A DNA stretch of 32,243 nucleotides, taken from Chloroflexota bacterium (lineage in GTDB: Bacteria > Chloroflexota > Ktedonobacteria > Ktedonobacterales > Ktedonobacteraceae). Below the pieces are notes generated by a model. The model saw nothing but the letters and a program-made list of their open reading frames with translations. It was not told where the DNA came from and made no database searches. Below, in pieces: positions 16,334-24,277 of the stretch (its first letter is position 1; every line of letters begins with the position of its first letter). A program made the position numbers and the translations under genes. The DNA lies in assembly GCA_027316975.1 (NCBI GenBank), contig DAHVFL010000002.1, positions 1 to 32,243 on the forward strand. The letters run 5' to 3'.

Positions 16334-16409
16334 ATAGCTCAACCTTTCACATGAACTCTATCTATGAGAGCCGGTATCATTATCCACAGGATAAACTATA
16401 ACATCTTCA

Positions 16410-17237
16410 TTATGACACAAACGCCACAATAACACTCACATTATCTTTGCCGCCGCCCTCAAGCGCGCACCGGATCAGCGCTTCAACGACCTGTGATGGC
16501 TCTGCTACGGGAAGGCACATGATCCGTTCGAGATCGAGATCGAACACCATCTCCCAAAGACCATCCGAACAGAGCAACAGTTTATCACCCGCTTCCAGAG
16601 GTATTGTAAACGCATCAGCTTCCACCGTTGCCTTCTCACCCAGGTAGCGTACCAACTGGTTGCGTTTAGGATGCGTATAGATGTCAGCCGGGGTGATGAC
16701 TCCCGCTTCGACCAGGCGTGCCACAACCGAATGATCGCGCGTTAGCTGGTGTAGCCTGCCAGGTTGGTGGTAGAGGTAAGCCCGGCTATCACCTACATTT
16801 ACCACATACGCTGTTGAGCCAACCACCAATGCAGCAGTTATAGTAGTCCCCATATTCGTTTCTTCTTGCTGGTTATGCCGGTAGAGGACCTCATTCGCTC
16901 GCCGTACACTGTCCATCAGTAACTCCTGAAGCGCATCCGGGCTTAACGCGGCATTACCGAGGAGTAATGGTACAATGCTATTACTGATCACACGCAGCGC
17001 AAGGTTGCTGGCTTCTTCTCCGCGCATATGGCCTCCCATGCCATCGGCGACCATCAACACGCCAAATGATTGAAGTCGCTCTTCATACGTCTGGGTACCC
17101 TGGAAAGCAAACAGGCTATCCTCGTTGGGTCTGTGCAGCCGTCTGATGCCGGGATTCAAACCTGTTCCAACGGTCAGCTTCAATTGGCGATTCTGTTGAG
17201 CCAGTGTTTTGTATGGTAAGACTTGCTCCATTAGCAT
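16410..17237 (-). CDS. PP2C-type Ser/Thr protein phosphatase
   Basis: A 275-residue phosphatase that removes phosphate from Ser/Thr using two metal ions. The motifs are in order: RPNEDS (Asp40), VADGMGGH (Asp65), TTITAALV, NVGDSRAYL, LTRDHSVV, LCSDGLWE and the final GGGKDNVSVIV. All metal aspartates are present. There is no transmembrane or sensor part. The ATG at 17237 follows AGGAGAGAACT directly. The frame is open further upstream but without a better start. It lies upstream of the OmpR-type pair on the same strand. A cognate kinase could be the zinc-ribbon kinase at 22508-24265, the only intact Ser/Thr kinase in the window; this pairing is inferred. Confidence 0.93.
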   Translation of the reverse strand: MLMEQVLPYKTLAQQNRQLKLTVGTGLNPGIRRLHRPNEDSLFAFQGTQTYEERLQSFGVLMVADGMGGHMRGEEASNLALRVISNSIVPLLLGNAALSPDALQELLMDSVRRANEVLYRHNQQEETNMGTTITAALVVGSTAYVVNVGDSRAYLYHQPGRLHQLTRDHSVVARLVEAGVITPADIYTHPKRNQLVRYLGEKATVEADAFTIPLEAGDKLLLCSDGLWEMVFDLDLERIMCLPVAEPSQVVEALIRCALEGGGKDNVSVIVAFVS

Positions 17238-17404
17238 AGTTCTCTCCTGACTGTTCGACGATGCATCTGAGAGGCTGGCTCTCGATATGGCTCTTTTTCT
17301 CTTCGTATTGATGTTCTTCAACGGATTGGCGCGGGCGCAACAGCCTGGCGACAGATTTCATCATCGTATGTTCCCAGGCTTCGTGTAGTATACTCCGCCA
17401 TCCA

Positions 17405-17660
17405 GTGCCATGCACCCATGCTAGAGCCAGCAGGATACGTGGTAGCGCCTGCCCTTCGCTGACGATTAAGTAGCGAGGCTCCCATGCCGGTTGAAACTTT
17501 GCTTTGAAGGCGTAAAGGGAACGATATGTATCCAGCACGATTCCTCGCCGGTGCAAAAAGGCCGCGCTTCGTTCAAGACGAGACGTTGCTTTGGCTCTCT
17601 GCTCGCACCCGGTAGCAGCGCGTGTTGCTGTCAACGCTTCACCACCCAACCCTAAGCATA
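17405..17660 (-). pseudogene. Remnant of a DUF2156/MprF-like C-terminal domain
   Basis: In the - strand frame a stretch of about 85 residues matches the end of phosphatidylglycerol lysyltransferase-like proteins. The clearest part reads RSLYAFKAKFQPAWEPRYLI and then LPRILLALAWVHG, the family's closing helix-strand signature. Before it is LERSAAFLHRRG, the usual helix. No GNAT core, membrane part, good ribosome binding site or normal stop is present. The frame runs on into sequence overlapping the PP2C start. This is a decayed fragment left between divergent genes. Confidence 0.6.
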
Positions 17661-17846
17661 CCTGTAGAAGATGAGACCTGCATGAAATGCTAAATATTTT
17701 CATGTTGATCTGAAATTTCATCTCCATCTCATAAATGTGCTGTATGTTAAAACTTCTACTCATCCTTATACGCGATGTTTACCGTCATGTCAGGAGAAGC
17801 TCAAGCGTGAAAGTGAGAAAAGCAGAATTGTCGAAAGGTGATTTAC

Positions 17847-18473
17847 ATGAAAAAGTACACAGTCATTGTGGTGCTAGCTCCTGGTATCTTCATCCTCTCT
17901 GGATGCGGGGGAGCCAGCTCTACACAGTCCTCGTCAACCCCCGTTTCTACGCAGCCAACAACGTCATCGACGGAACAACCCGTACCGGTTAGCAGCGGCG
18001 CGCAGATAACCGGAAGCGATATACCCGATACGCAGGCATTCGTAACCTACGTCTCTTCACAGGGCAAATATCAGTTGGAGGTGCCAGAAGGATGGGCGCA
18101 AAGTGCAAGCGCGACAGATGTAAACTTCGTCAGTAACCTGGATGGGTTGCAGGTCGCCCTCACAAGCGCTGCCACACAACCAACGGCCAGCAGCGTGCGT
18201 ACCAACCAGGCAGTTACCTTGCAACAAACCGGCAGGGCCGTGCAAGATATTAAGGTGCAGGATGTGCAGCTTAATGGCGGGCCAGCCGTCCTGATTTCCT
18301 ATACCTCGAACTCCGAGCCTAATGCAGTTACGGGTAAGCAGGTGCGCCTCGAAAATAATCTCTATCTCTTCTATAAGAATGGCAAACTCGCGACCCTGAT
18401 CCTTTCCGCGCCGGTGGGTGCGGACAATCGCGATCAATGGCTACGTATTGCCAATAGTTTTAAGTGGGTGTAA
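17847..18473 (+). CDS. Lipoprotein with PsbP-like domain, first gene of ABC/FtsX operon
   Basis: A 208-residue exported lipoprotein. The signal ends in lipobox LSGC with Cys20. A Ser/Thr/Gln/Pro-rich linker runs to about residue 60. The rest has a PsbP/MOG1-like strand order opening with SSQGKYQLEVPEGWAQS and ending DQWLRIANSFKWV, a form often found in small surface proteins. The ATG at 17847 has AAAGGTG six bases before it; an ATG at 17838 would overlap that site. The ABC ATPase gene starts 3 bases after its stop, so it is part of the transporter operon, perhaps as an outside partner of the FtsX-type permease. No enzyme function is suggested. Confidence 0.82.
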   Translation: MKKYTVIVVLAPGIFILSGCGGASSTQSSSTPVSTQPTTSSTEQPVPVSSGAQITGSDIPDTQAFVTYVSSQGKYQLEVPEGWAQSASATDVNFVSNLDGLQVALTSAATQPTASSVRTNQAVTLQQTGRAVQDIKVQDVQLNGGPAVLISYTSNSEPNAVTGKQVRLENNLYLFYKNGKLATLILSAPVGADNRDQWLRIANSFKWV

Positions 18474-18476
18474 ATT

Positions 18477-19139
18477 ATGAGCGTTTTGGAAGCCTTTGAT
18501 CTCTACCGTTTTTATCACACTGGCGAAGATGAAACGTTGGCTCTGCGAGGCGTAAGCCTGCATGTTGATGCAGGCGAAATGGTGGTCGTGATGGGGCCTT
18601 CTGGCAGTGGGAAATCTACGCTACTGTCCTGCCTTGTCGGGTTGGACGAACCAGATGGCGGGCATGTTGAGTTACTGGGCAAGCGGCTGACACGCAGACC
18701 CGAAGCAGAGCGAGCCGCCATGCGAGCGGCCGAAATTGGTATCCTGCTCCAGTCGCGCAATCTCTTCGAGCATCTCTCTGTCACCGATAATATGCGTTTG
18801 CAGATGCATCTCGCGCATAAATTTAACAGGCAGCGCCTTGACGACCTGGTCGAGAAAGTTGGTCTGGCGAATCGTCGTCATGCGCGACCAGCGCAGCTTT
18901 CCGGCGGCGAAGCCGCGCGCGCAGGCCTGGCAGTCGCGCTCTCTACCAATCCAAACGTGTTGCTGGCCGATGAGCCAACCGGCGAGGTTGACGCGGAGAC
19001 CGAGCAGGACATCCTGCGTCTATTAGCATCGCGCTGCCAGGAGGGGGGCGCAACTCTTATTGTTACGCATAGCGACGCCCTGGCCGCGCGCGCTGATCGC
19101 GTTGTGCGTTTATTCGATGGGAGGGTTGTCAATGGATGA
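18477..19139 (+). CDS. ABC ATPase, MacB/LolD type (first of two)
   Basis: A 220-residue cytoplasmic ATPase of the family that powers FtsX-type permeases. Motifs: Walker A GPSGSGKST (40-48), Q-loop ILLQSRNLFEHL, signature LSGGEAARAGLA, Walker B VLLADEPTGEVDAET and switch His in IVTHSDALA. The signature carries EAARA in place of the usual QQQRV, slightly off the norm. It overlaps the next ATPase gene by 8 bases (TGA of this gene inside the next start). Together with that gene it probably forms a heterodimer under the permease at 19794. Confidence 0.92.
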   Translation: MSVLEAFDLYRFYHTGEDETLALRGVSLHVDAGEMVVVMGPSGSGKSTLLSCLVGLDEPDGGHVELLGKRLTRRPEAERAAMRAAEIGILLQSRNLFEHLSVTDNMRLQMHLAHKFNRQRLDDLVEKVGLANRRHARPAQLSGGEAARAGLAVALSTNPNVLLADEPTGEVDAETEQDILRLLASRCQEGGATLIVTHSDALAARADRVVRLFDGRVVNG

Positions 19140-19794
19140 AATGCTGGTCCATATGGAAAATGGCGAGCGAACCTACTCACGCGGTAAGACGCCTGTTGCA
19201 GCAGTAGTTTCGGCCACCTGTACCATTATGCCTGGAGATCGCATCGCCCTGATGGGTCCCTCAGGCAGTGGGAAATCTACCTTGCTGCACCTGATTGGCG
19301 GACTGGATAGCCTCACATCCGGCCGTCTCACCTGGCCGGCCCTGGGTGCGCGAGAGACCTTACGCCCCGCGAAGGTAGGGTTAGTTTTTCAGATGCCCAG
19401 CCTGCTTGCTCCACTCACGGTTGTTGAGAACGTAGAAATACCCCTGTTGCTAGGTTCGGGCAGCGCAGATAAGGCGCGAGCAGCAGCGCTTGACGCGCTT
19501 GAGCGCACAGGGTTGCGATCAATTGCCGACAAGTTGCCTGAAGAACTTTCCGGTGGTCAGGCGCAACGTGTCGCGGTTGCTCGCGCGCTTGCCTCTCATC
19601 CCAGACTTCTTCTCGCGGATGAACCCACAGGCCAGCTCGATTCCGCTACTGCGCGGCATTTATTCGATGTCTTGCTGGAATCGCTTCGAGGCACAGATAC
19701 CGCGCTCGTAGTAGCGACACACGATAAGGTGGTGGCAGAGCGGTTGAATACCGTCTGGCACATGCAACATGGCATTTTGGAGGTAGCTGCGTAA
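19132..19794 (+). CDS. ABC ATPase, MacB/LolD type (second of two)
   Basis: A 220-residue ATPase paralogous to the preceding one. Motifs: Walker A GPSGSGKST (42-50), Q-loop LVFQMPSLLAPL, signature LSGGQAQRVAVARAL, Walker B LLLADEPTGQLDSA and switch His in ATHDKVV. The ATG at 19132 is chosen for GGGAGG 7 bases before it; upstream in-frame starts lie inside the previous gene without such a site. Its TAA shares its last base with the ATG of the permease gene (TAATG), so translation is coupled. Confidence 0.92.
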   Translation: MDEMLVHMENGERTYSRGKTPVAAVVSATCTIMPGDRIALMGPSGSGKSTLLHLIGGLDSLTSGRLTWPALGARETLRPAKVGLVFQMPSLLAPLTVVENVEIPLLLGSGSADKARAAALDALERTGLRSIADKLPEELSGGQAQRVAVARALASHPRLLLADEPTGQLDSATARHLFDVLLESLRGTDTALVVATHDKVVAERLNTVWHMQHGILEVAA

Positions 19795-22451
19795 TGCTTA
19801 CCATACTCTGGCTTAAAGGCCTATTCGCCTATCGCTCCGGGCGCTTACTGGGAGCGATAGTAGGCGTTGCGCTCACGGTTGCTCTGCTGGCGTCGATAGG
19901 CGTATTCATCGCTTCGAGTTCCGCGACCATGACCCGTCGAGCAGCAGCAGATGTGCCAGTGGACTGGCAGGTTCAGTTATCACCGGGCGTCGATGCCAGT
20001 GGAATTGCGAACGCCATTGGCAAATCTACCGCGTATACGGCATTAGAGCAAGTGGGCTATGCCAGTACCGCCGGTTTCAGCGCAAATGCCGGGGGAACGC
20101 TCCAGACGACCGGCCCCGGCAAGGTAGTTGGATTGAGTCCGAATTATCGCCAGCATTTCCCAACCGAACTGCGCTTGCTCATCGGGTCGCTGGATGGTGT
20201 GCTGGTAGCCCAGCAAACGGCGTCTAATTTGCATGTCACTATTGGTGATACGGTGACGATTCAGCGCGTAGGATTGCCTCCTGTCAAGGTCATAGTTGGC
20301 GGCGTCGTTGACCTTCCCAACGCCGATTCGCTCTTCCAGGCGGTGGGTGTTCCTGCAGGCGCATCGCCGCAAGCGCCGCCTGATAACGTCCTGATCCTGC
20401 CTGACACCCAGTGGCGCCAGGTATTCGATCCGCAAATAGCGGTGCGCCCCGATTCGGTGCGTATGCAGTTTCACGTTCGCATCACCCGTAATTTGCCGGC
20501 AGATCCTAATACGGCTTTTGTCTATGTGCAACAAATGGCGAATAACCTTGAGGCTCGCGTCGCAGGCAGCGCTCTAGTCGGCAATAACCTGGCGGCTCGC
20601 CTGGATAGCGTGCGCAAAGACTCGCTGTATGCCCTTGTGCTCTTCTTGTTCCTGGGAATACCGGGAGCCATCCTCGCGATGTTGCTGACTATGGCTGTCG
20701 CGGCTTCGGGCGTAGAACGCCGTCGCCAGGAGCAGGCGTTGTTGCGCACTCGTGGCGCTGCTACTTCACAATTACTCCGTCTGGCGGCTCTGGAAGCCAT
20801 GATTGTAGGGGTTGGTGGCGTGGCGCTGGGAATCGCGATAGCCTCTATTGCTGCCGGGACGATTACGTCGGTTGGCCTGTTCGCGAGCATAACCAGCATC
20901 ATCTGGACGGCTAATGCTTCACTTGTGGGTTTGATCCTGGCGGTGGTCGCTGTACTGTATCCTGCCTGGTTACAGGCGCGTAATTCGACGGTCATGGCGG
21001 CTCGTGCTGTCGTGGGACGCGGACGCAAGCCCATATGGCAGCGCGTCTATCTTGATGTGATCCTGCTGGTTGTGTCCGCCATTATCTTCTGGCGCACGGC
21101 CAGCACCGGCTACCAGGTTGTTCTGGCACCCGAAGGTGTGCCACAAACCTCGGTGGCGTATGAGACATTTCTCGCGCCCCTTTGCCTGTGGGTCGGCGTG
21201 GCCCTGCTCGCTATGCGCCTGTGTGGAGGTGGTCTTGAGCATGGCCGCCGCGTACTCGCAAGTATGCTGCGCCCAATCGCAAAAAAACTTTCGGGAATCG
21301 TTTCGGCATCGCTCGGCCGGCAGTACGTGCGCCTGGCGCGTGGCATTGTGCTGGTTGCGCTGGCCTTCTCCTTCGCCACATCGACGGCTGTTTTCAACAC
21401 GACGTACAATGCGCAGGCGCGCGTGGACGCGGTACTGACCAATGGCGCGGATGTGACGGTGACTGGCTCAACGGCGTTTGCCCCCGGTAGTATGCTCTCA
21501 CAGTTGAAAGCGTTGCCAGGAGCTACCGTTGTGCAACCGATGCAGCATCGATTTGCCTACGTTGGCAACGATCTGCAAGACATGTATGGCATCGATCCCG
21601 CGCGTATCAGCGATGTTACCAGCATGTCCAATGCTTTTTTCGCCAATGGGGATGCGCAGGCAACACTGGCCGCGCTAGCAATGCGTCCTGACGGTGTACT
21701 CGTCTCTCAGGAAACGGCAACCAATTACCAGCTTGCCGTGGGAGATCAAATCAACCTGCGCCTGCTCAGCGCCAGCGATCACCAGTATCACGCCGTGAAG
21801 TTCCACTTCCTTGGGGTGGTGCGAGAATTTCCTACCGCGCCGAAAGACTCCTTTCTGGTAGCCAATGCCAGCTATATCGCGCAGCAGACGGGCAGTAGCG
21901 CGGCGGAAATTGTGCTGATCCATACTACAGCTAACCCGGCAGACCTGGCGATACAGGTCCGGAATGTCGTAAGTGCGCTTGCTGGAGCCAGAGTTACCGA
22001 CATTGGCACGACACAAAAGATCATCGGTTCCAGCCTCACCTCGGTAGATTTACGCGGTCTGACCAGTCTCGAACTCACCTTTGCCATTCTCCTGTTAGCA
22101 GGGGCAACGGGTCTCATCCTGGCGCTTGGCCTGGCTGAACGACGGCGCACCTTTGCGCTTCTCGCTGCTCTGGGAGCAAAGAGAAACCAACTGGGAGCGT
22201 TCCTGTGGAGCGAAGGTGCCGTGATTCAGATAAGCGGGGGTATCATTGGGATTGCGCTGGGCTTTGGTATCGCCCAGATGCTCGTCACCATCCTCACCGG
22301 GGTGTTCGATCCCCCGCCAGAGGTTCTAGCCATTCCGTGGGTTTACCTGGTCGTGATGACTCTAGCCGCAATCGCTTCCATGGTAGCCGCCGTTCTGAGT
22401 ACCCAGATAGCCTCAAGACGCCCGGTAGTGGAAGCGTTACGCGATCTCTAG
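19794..22451 (+). CDS. FtsX-like ABC permease, two-module
   Basis: An 885-residue inner-membrane permease. Segment 1 (about 15-37) is followed by a large outside domain (40-270). A first FtsX module follows (about 275-400, with SGVERRRQEQALLRTRGAATSQ). Central segments lie at about 415-540, then a second outside domain and a second FtsX module (about 750-885, with LAERRRTFALLAALGAKRNQ). This double-module layout is that of the large permeases of actinobacterial and Chloroflexota exporters in the MacB/LolCE superfamily, which use mechanical movement rather than a pore. GGAGGT lies 9 bases before the ATG. A stable hairpin follows the stop. Substrate is unknown; antibiotic peptides, lipoproteins or wall-enzyme control are known roles in the family. 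Confidence 0.9.
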   Translation: MLTILWLKGLFAYRSGRLLGAIVGVALTVALLASIGVFIASSSATMTRRAAADVPVDWQVQLSPGVDASGIANAIGKSTAYTALEQVGYASTAGFSANAGGTLQTTGPGKVVGLSPNYRQHFPTELRLLIGSLDGVLVAQQTASNLHVTIGDTVTIQRVGLPPVKVIVGGVVDLPNADSLFQAVGVPAGASPQAPPDNVLILPDTQWRQVFDPQIAVRPDSVRMQFHVRITRNLPADPNTAFVYVQQMANNLEARVAGSALVGNNLAARLDSVRKDSLYALVLFLFLGIPGAILAMLLTMAVAASGVERRRQEQALLRTRGAATSQLLRLAALEAMIVGVGGVALGIAIASIAAGTITSVGLFASITSIIWTANASLVGLILAVVAVLYPAWLQARNSTVMAARAVVGRGRKPIWQRVYLDVILLVVSAIIFWRTASTGYQVVLAPEGVPQTSVAYETFLAPLCLWVGVALLAMRLCGGGLEHGRRVLASMLRPIAKKLSGIVSASLGRQYVRLARGIVLVALAFSFATSTAVFNTTYNAQARVDAVLTNGADVTVTGSTAFAPGSMLSQLKALPGATVVQPMQHRFAYVGNDLQDMYGIDPARISDVTSMSNAFFANGDAQATLAALAMRPDGVLVSQETATNYQLAVGDQINLRLLSASDHQYHAVKFHFLGVVREFPTAPKDSFLVANASYIAQQTGSSAAEIVLIHTTANPADLAIQVRNVVSALAGARVTDIGTTQKIIGSSLTSVDLRGLTSLELTFAILLLAGATGLILALGLAERRRTFALLAALGAKRNQLGAFLWSEGAVIQISGGIIGIALGFGIAQMLVTILTGVFDPPPEVLAIPWVYLVVMTLAAIASMVAAVLSTQIASRRPVVEALRDL

Positions 22452-22461
22452 CTGTGTTTCG

Positions 22462-22502
22462 ATATGCGGGTTCCACATCCAGCAGATGTGGAACCCGCAT
22501 AT
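22462..22502. terminator. Hairpin between convergent genes
   Basis: A perfect 18-bp stem (arms 22462-22479 and 22485-22502) with a five-base loop lies between the permease stop (+) and the kinase stop (-). It can act for both strands. There is no long T run, so it may block or slow transcription rather than act as a classic terminator. Confidence 0.7.
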
Positions 22503-22507
22503 GTTCA

Positions 22508-24265
22508 TTAGTTCACTAACCCCCATGGTCGGGCGCGTTTGCGGGCTTTCTGCGCTTCCTGGTGATTGCCTATCGACTCGTAGACATCGGCTTTGAGCGT
22601 CCAGGCGCGGGCGTAGCTGCGATCCAGTTCTGTTGCTTCATTGAGGGCGTCGAGGGCGGAGCGGCTATGGCCGTTGTGGATGAGGGCTTCCGCTTTGTTG
22701 CACCAGGCTACCGCGCTGCGCGGGTTGACGATCAGGGCGCGGCTATACGCCTCGACAGCCCCCGCGTAATCGCGTATGAACGAACGCGCATTGCCCAGAC
22801 CATTCCAGGCCTGAAAGCTTTGGGCTTCATATACGAGCGCCTGGGTATACGAGGTGATGGCGTCTTCGGGCATGTTCATGTCGAGCTGCGCATCGGCTTT
22901 GCCATTCCAGGCGGCCACGTAGCCTGGATCAAGCGTCAGGGCGCGTTCAAAATGCACCAGCGCCTGCGAATATCTCTGGAGGCGATTTAAGGCCAGGCCC
23001 GTGCTGACCCAGACGACGGGATTGTCCGGCTCGATCTCGGTCGCTTTCTGGTAGGCTTCATAGGCTTTGCGGTAATTGCCCTGACTGTAGAGCGCGGTAC
23101 CCTTGCCATTCCAGGCGTGAAAGTTACGCGCGTCCATGCGCAGCGCATCTTCATACGCTTGCAGGGCCTGCCCGTATTGTTGCTGTTTGAGTAGCGCGTC
23201 GCCCTCCTGGCATTTCTCGCGCGCGCCAGTCGTATTGGGGCGAATGGCCTGTTGCCGGGCCGTCGAATCGCCTTTTTCGCCCTGCAAGGGAACAGCAGGC
23301 GTTGAAGGGTTAGTGGCACGCCGCCCAGGCGCAGCATTGCGCGCATCAAGTTGAGTTCCGGGTGGTGTCAGGCGCATCCCGCCGCTCGGACGAGAGGCAG
23401 CCTCGAACATGTGCAAAAATTCCAGCATATCGCCAAAACGACCATCGGGGCGCGGTGCGAGCGCGCGCTGCACGACAGTGTCAATGGCTGTAGGCAACTC
23501 GTGGTTCAGGCTCGATGGCGGCATGACCGGCCCACCGCCCATAGAATCGAAGGGATGATAACCGGTAAGCATCTCGTACAGTACGACCGAGCAGCCAAAC
23601 TGGTCGCTGCGCGGGTCTACAACCCCGCTGGTCTGTTCCGGGGCCATATAGCCAACGGTGCCGCGCACCGTGATGGTTTTACCAACACGCGCTCCCGGCT
23701 CCAGCGAGCGCGCGATGCCGAAATCGGTGATCACCAGGCGGTGATCTTCCTGGTGGATCAAAATATTCTCCGGCTTAATGTCGCGATGGATCACCGGGCG
23801 CGGGCGTGTATGAGCATAGTACAACGCGCTCGCGAGCTGACGAAAGTTCATGATCGTCTCATTGGCCGGCAACGGGCCGTTGGCCTTCGCCAGCCGCGTG
23901 CGCAACGAGCCTGCGGTATACAGGGGCATGACCAGGAATGCGCTCGGACCGTCCTTGCCATAATCCAGGATAGGCGCGATGTTGGGATGATCCAGCGTGG
24001 CCGCGATACGCGCTTCGCGCAGAAAATGTTCTTGCTCGCTGGGAGTCGTTTTGCTGGGAAGCAGCACCTTGATGGCGATACGGCGCGAAAGGTTCTGATC
24101 GATGCCGCGAAAAACAGCCGCGTACCCGCCCTTGCTGATTAACGCCTCAACTACGTATCGTCCGGCCAACGCAGTATACAGCAACGGCAATGCGCACGCG
24201 CGACAAAAGAGATCGCTGTCCCGATTATCATATCCACAATCAACAAGATCGGCGCAGCGGGACAT
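22508..24265 (-). CDS. Zinc-ribbon Ser/Thr protein kinase with TPR repeats
   Basis: A 585-residue soluble protein. Cys4, Cys10, Cys21 and Cys24 form a zinc ribbon. Residues 36-285 are a Hanks-type kinase with Lys66 (AIKVLL), Glu84, HRDIKPEN (160-167), DFG (181-183) and APE (208-210), all intact; the glycine loop is degenerate (SKGGYAAVF). A disordered Pro/Thr/Gly linker leads to seven TPR units from about residue 350 to the end, with AWNGKG-type repeats. There is no membrane segment. TPRs probably bind partner proteins. It follows the TPR paralogue at a 12-base gap in the same operon. Its ligand and targets are unknown. Confidence 0.93.
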   Translation of the reverse strand: MSRCADLVDCGYDNRDSDLFCRACALPLLYTALAGRYVVEALISKGGYAAVFRGIDQNLSRRIAIKVLLPSKTTPSEQEHFLREARIAATLDHPNIAPILDYGKDGPSAFLVMPLYTAGSLRTRLAKANGPLPANETIMNFRQLASALYYAHTRPRPVIHRDIKPENILIHQEDHRLVITDFGIARSLEPGARVGKTITVRGTVGYMAPEQTSGVVDPRSDQFGCSVVLYEMLTGYHPFDSMGGGPVMPPSSLNHELPTAIDTVVQRALAPRPDGRFGDMLEFLHMFEAASRPSGGMRLTPPGTQLDARNAAPGRRATNPSTPAVPLQGEKGDSTARQQAIRPNTTGAREKCQEGDALLKQQQYGQALQAYEDALRMDARNFHAWNGKGTALYSQGNYRKAYEAYQKATEIEPDNPVVWVSTGLALNRLQRYSQALVHFERALTLDPGYVAAWNGKADAQLDMNMPEDAITSYTQALVYEAQSFQAWNGLGNARSFIRDYAGAVEAYSRALIVNPRSAVAWCNKAEALIHNGHSRSALDALNEATELDRSYARAWTLKADVYESIGNHQEAQKARKRARPWGLVN

Positions 24266-24277
24266 TGATCCTCCTTC

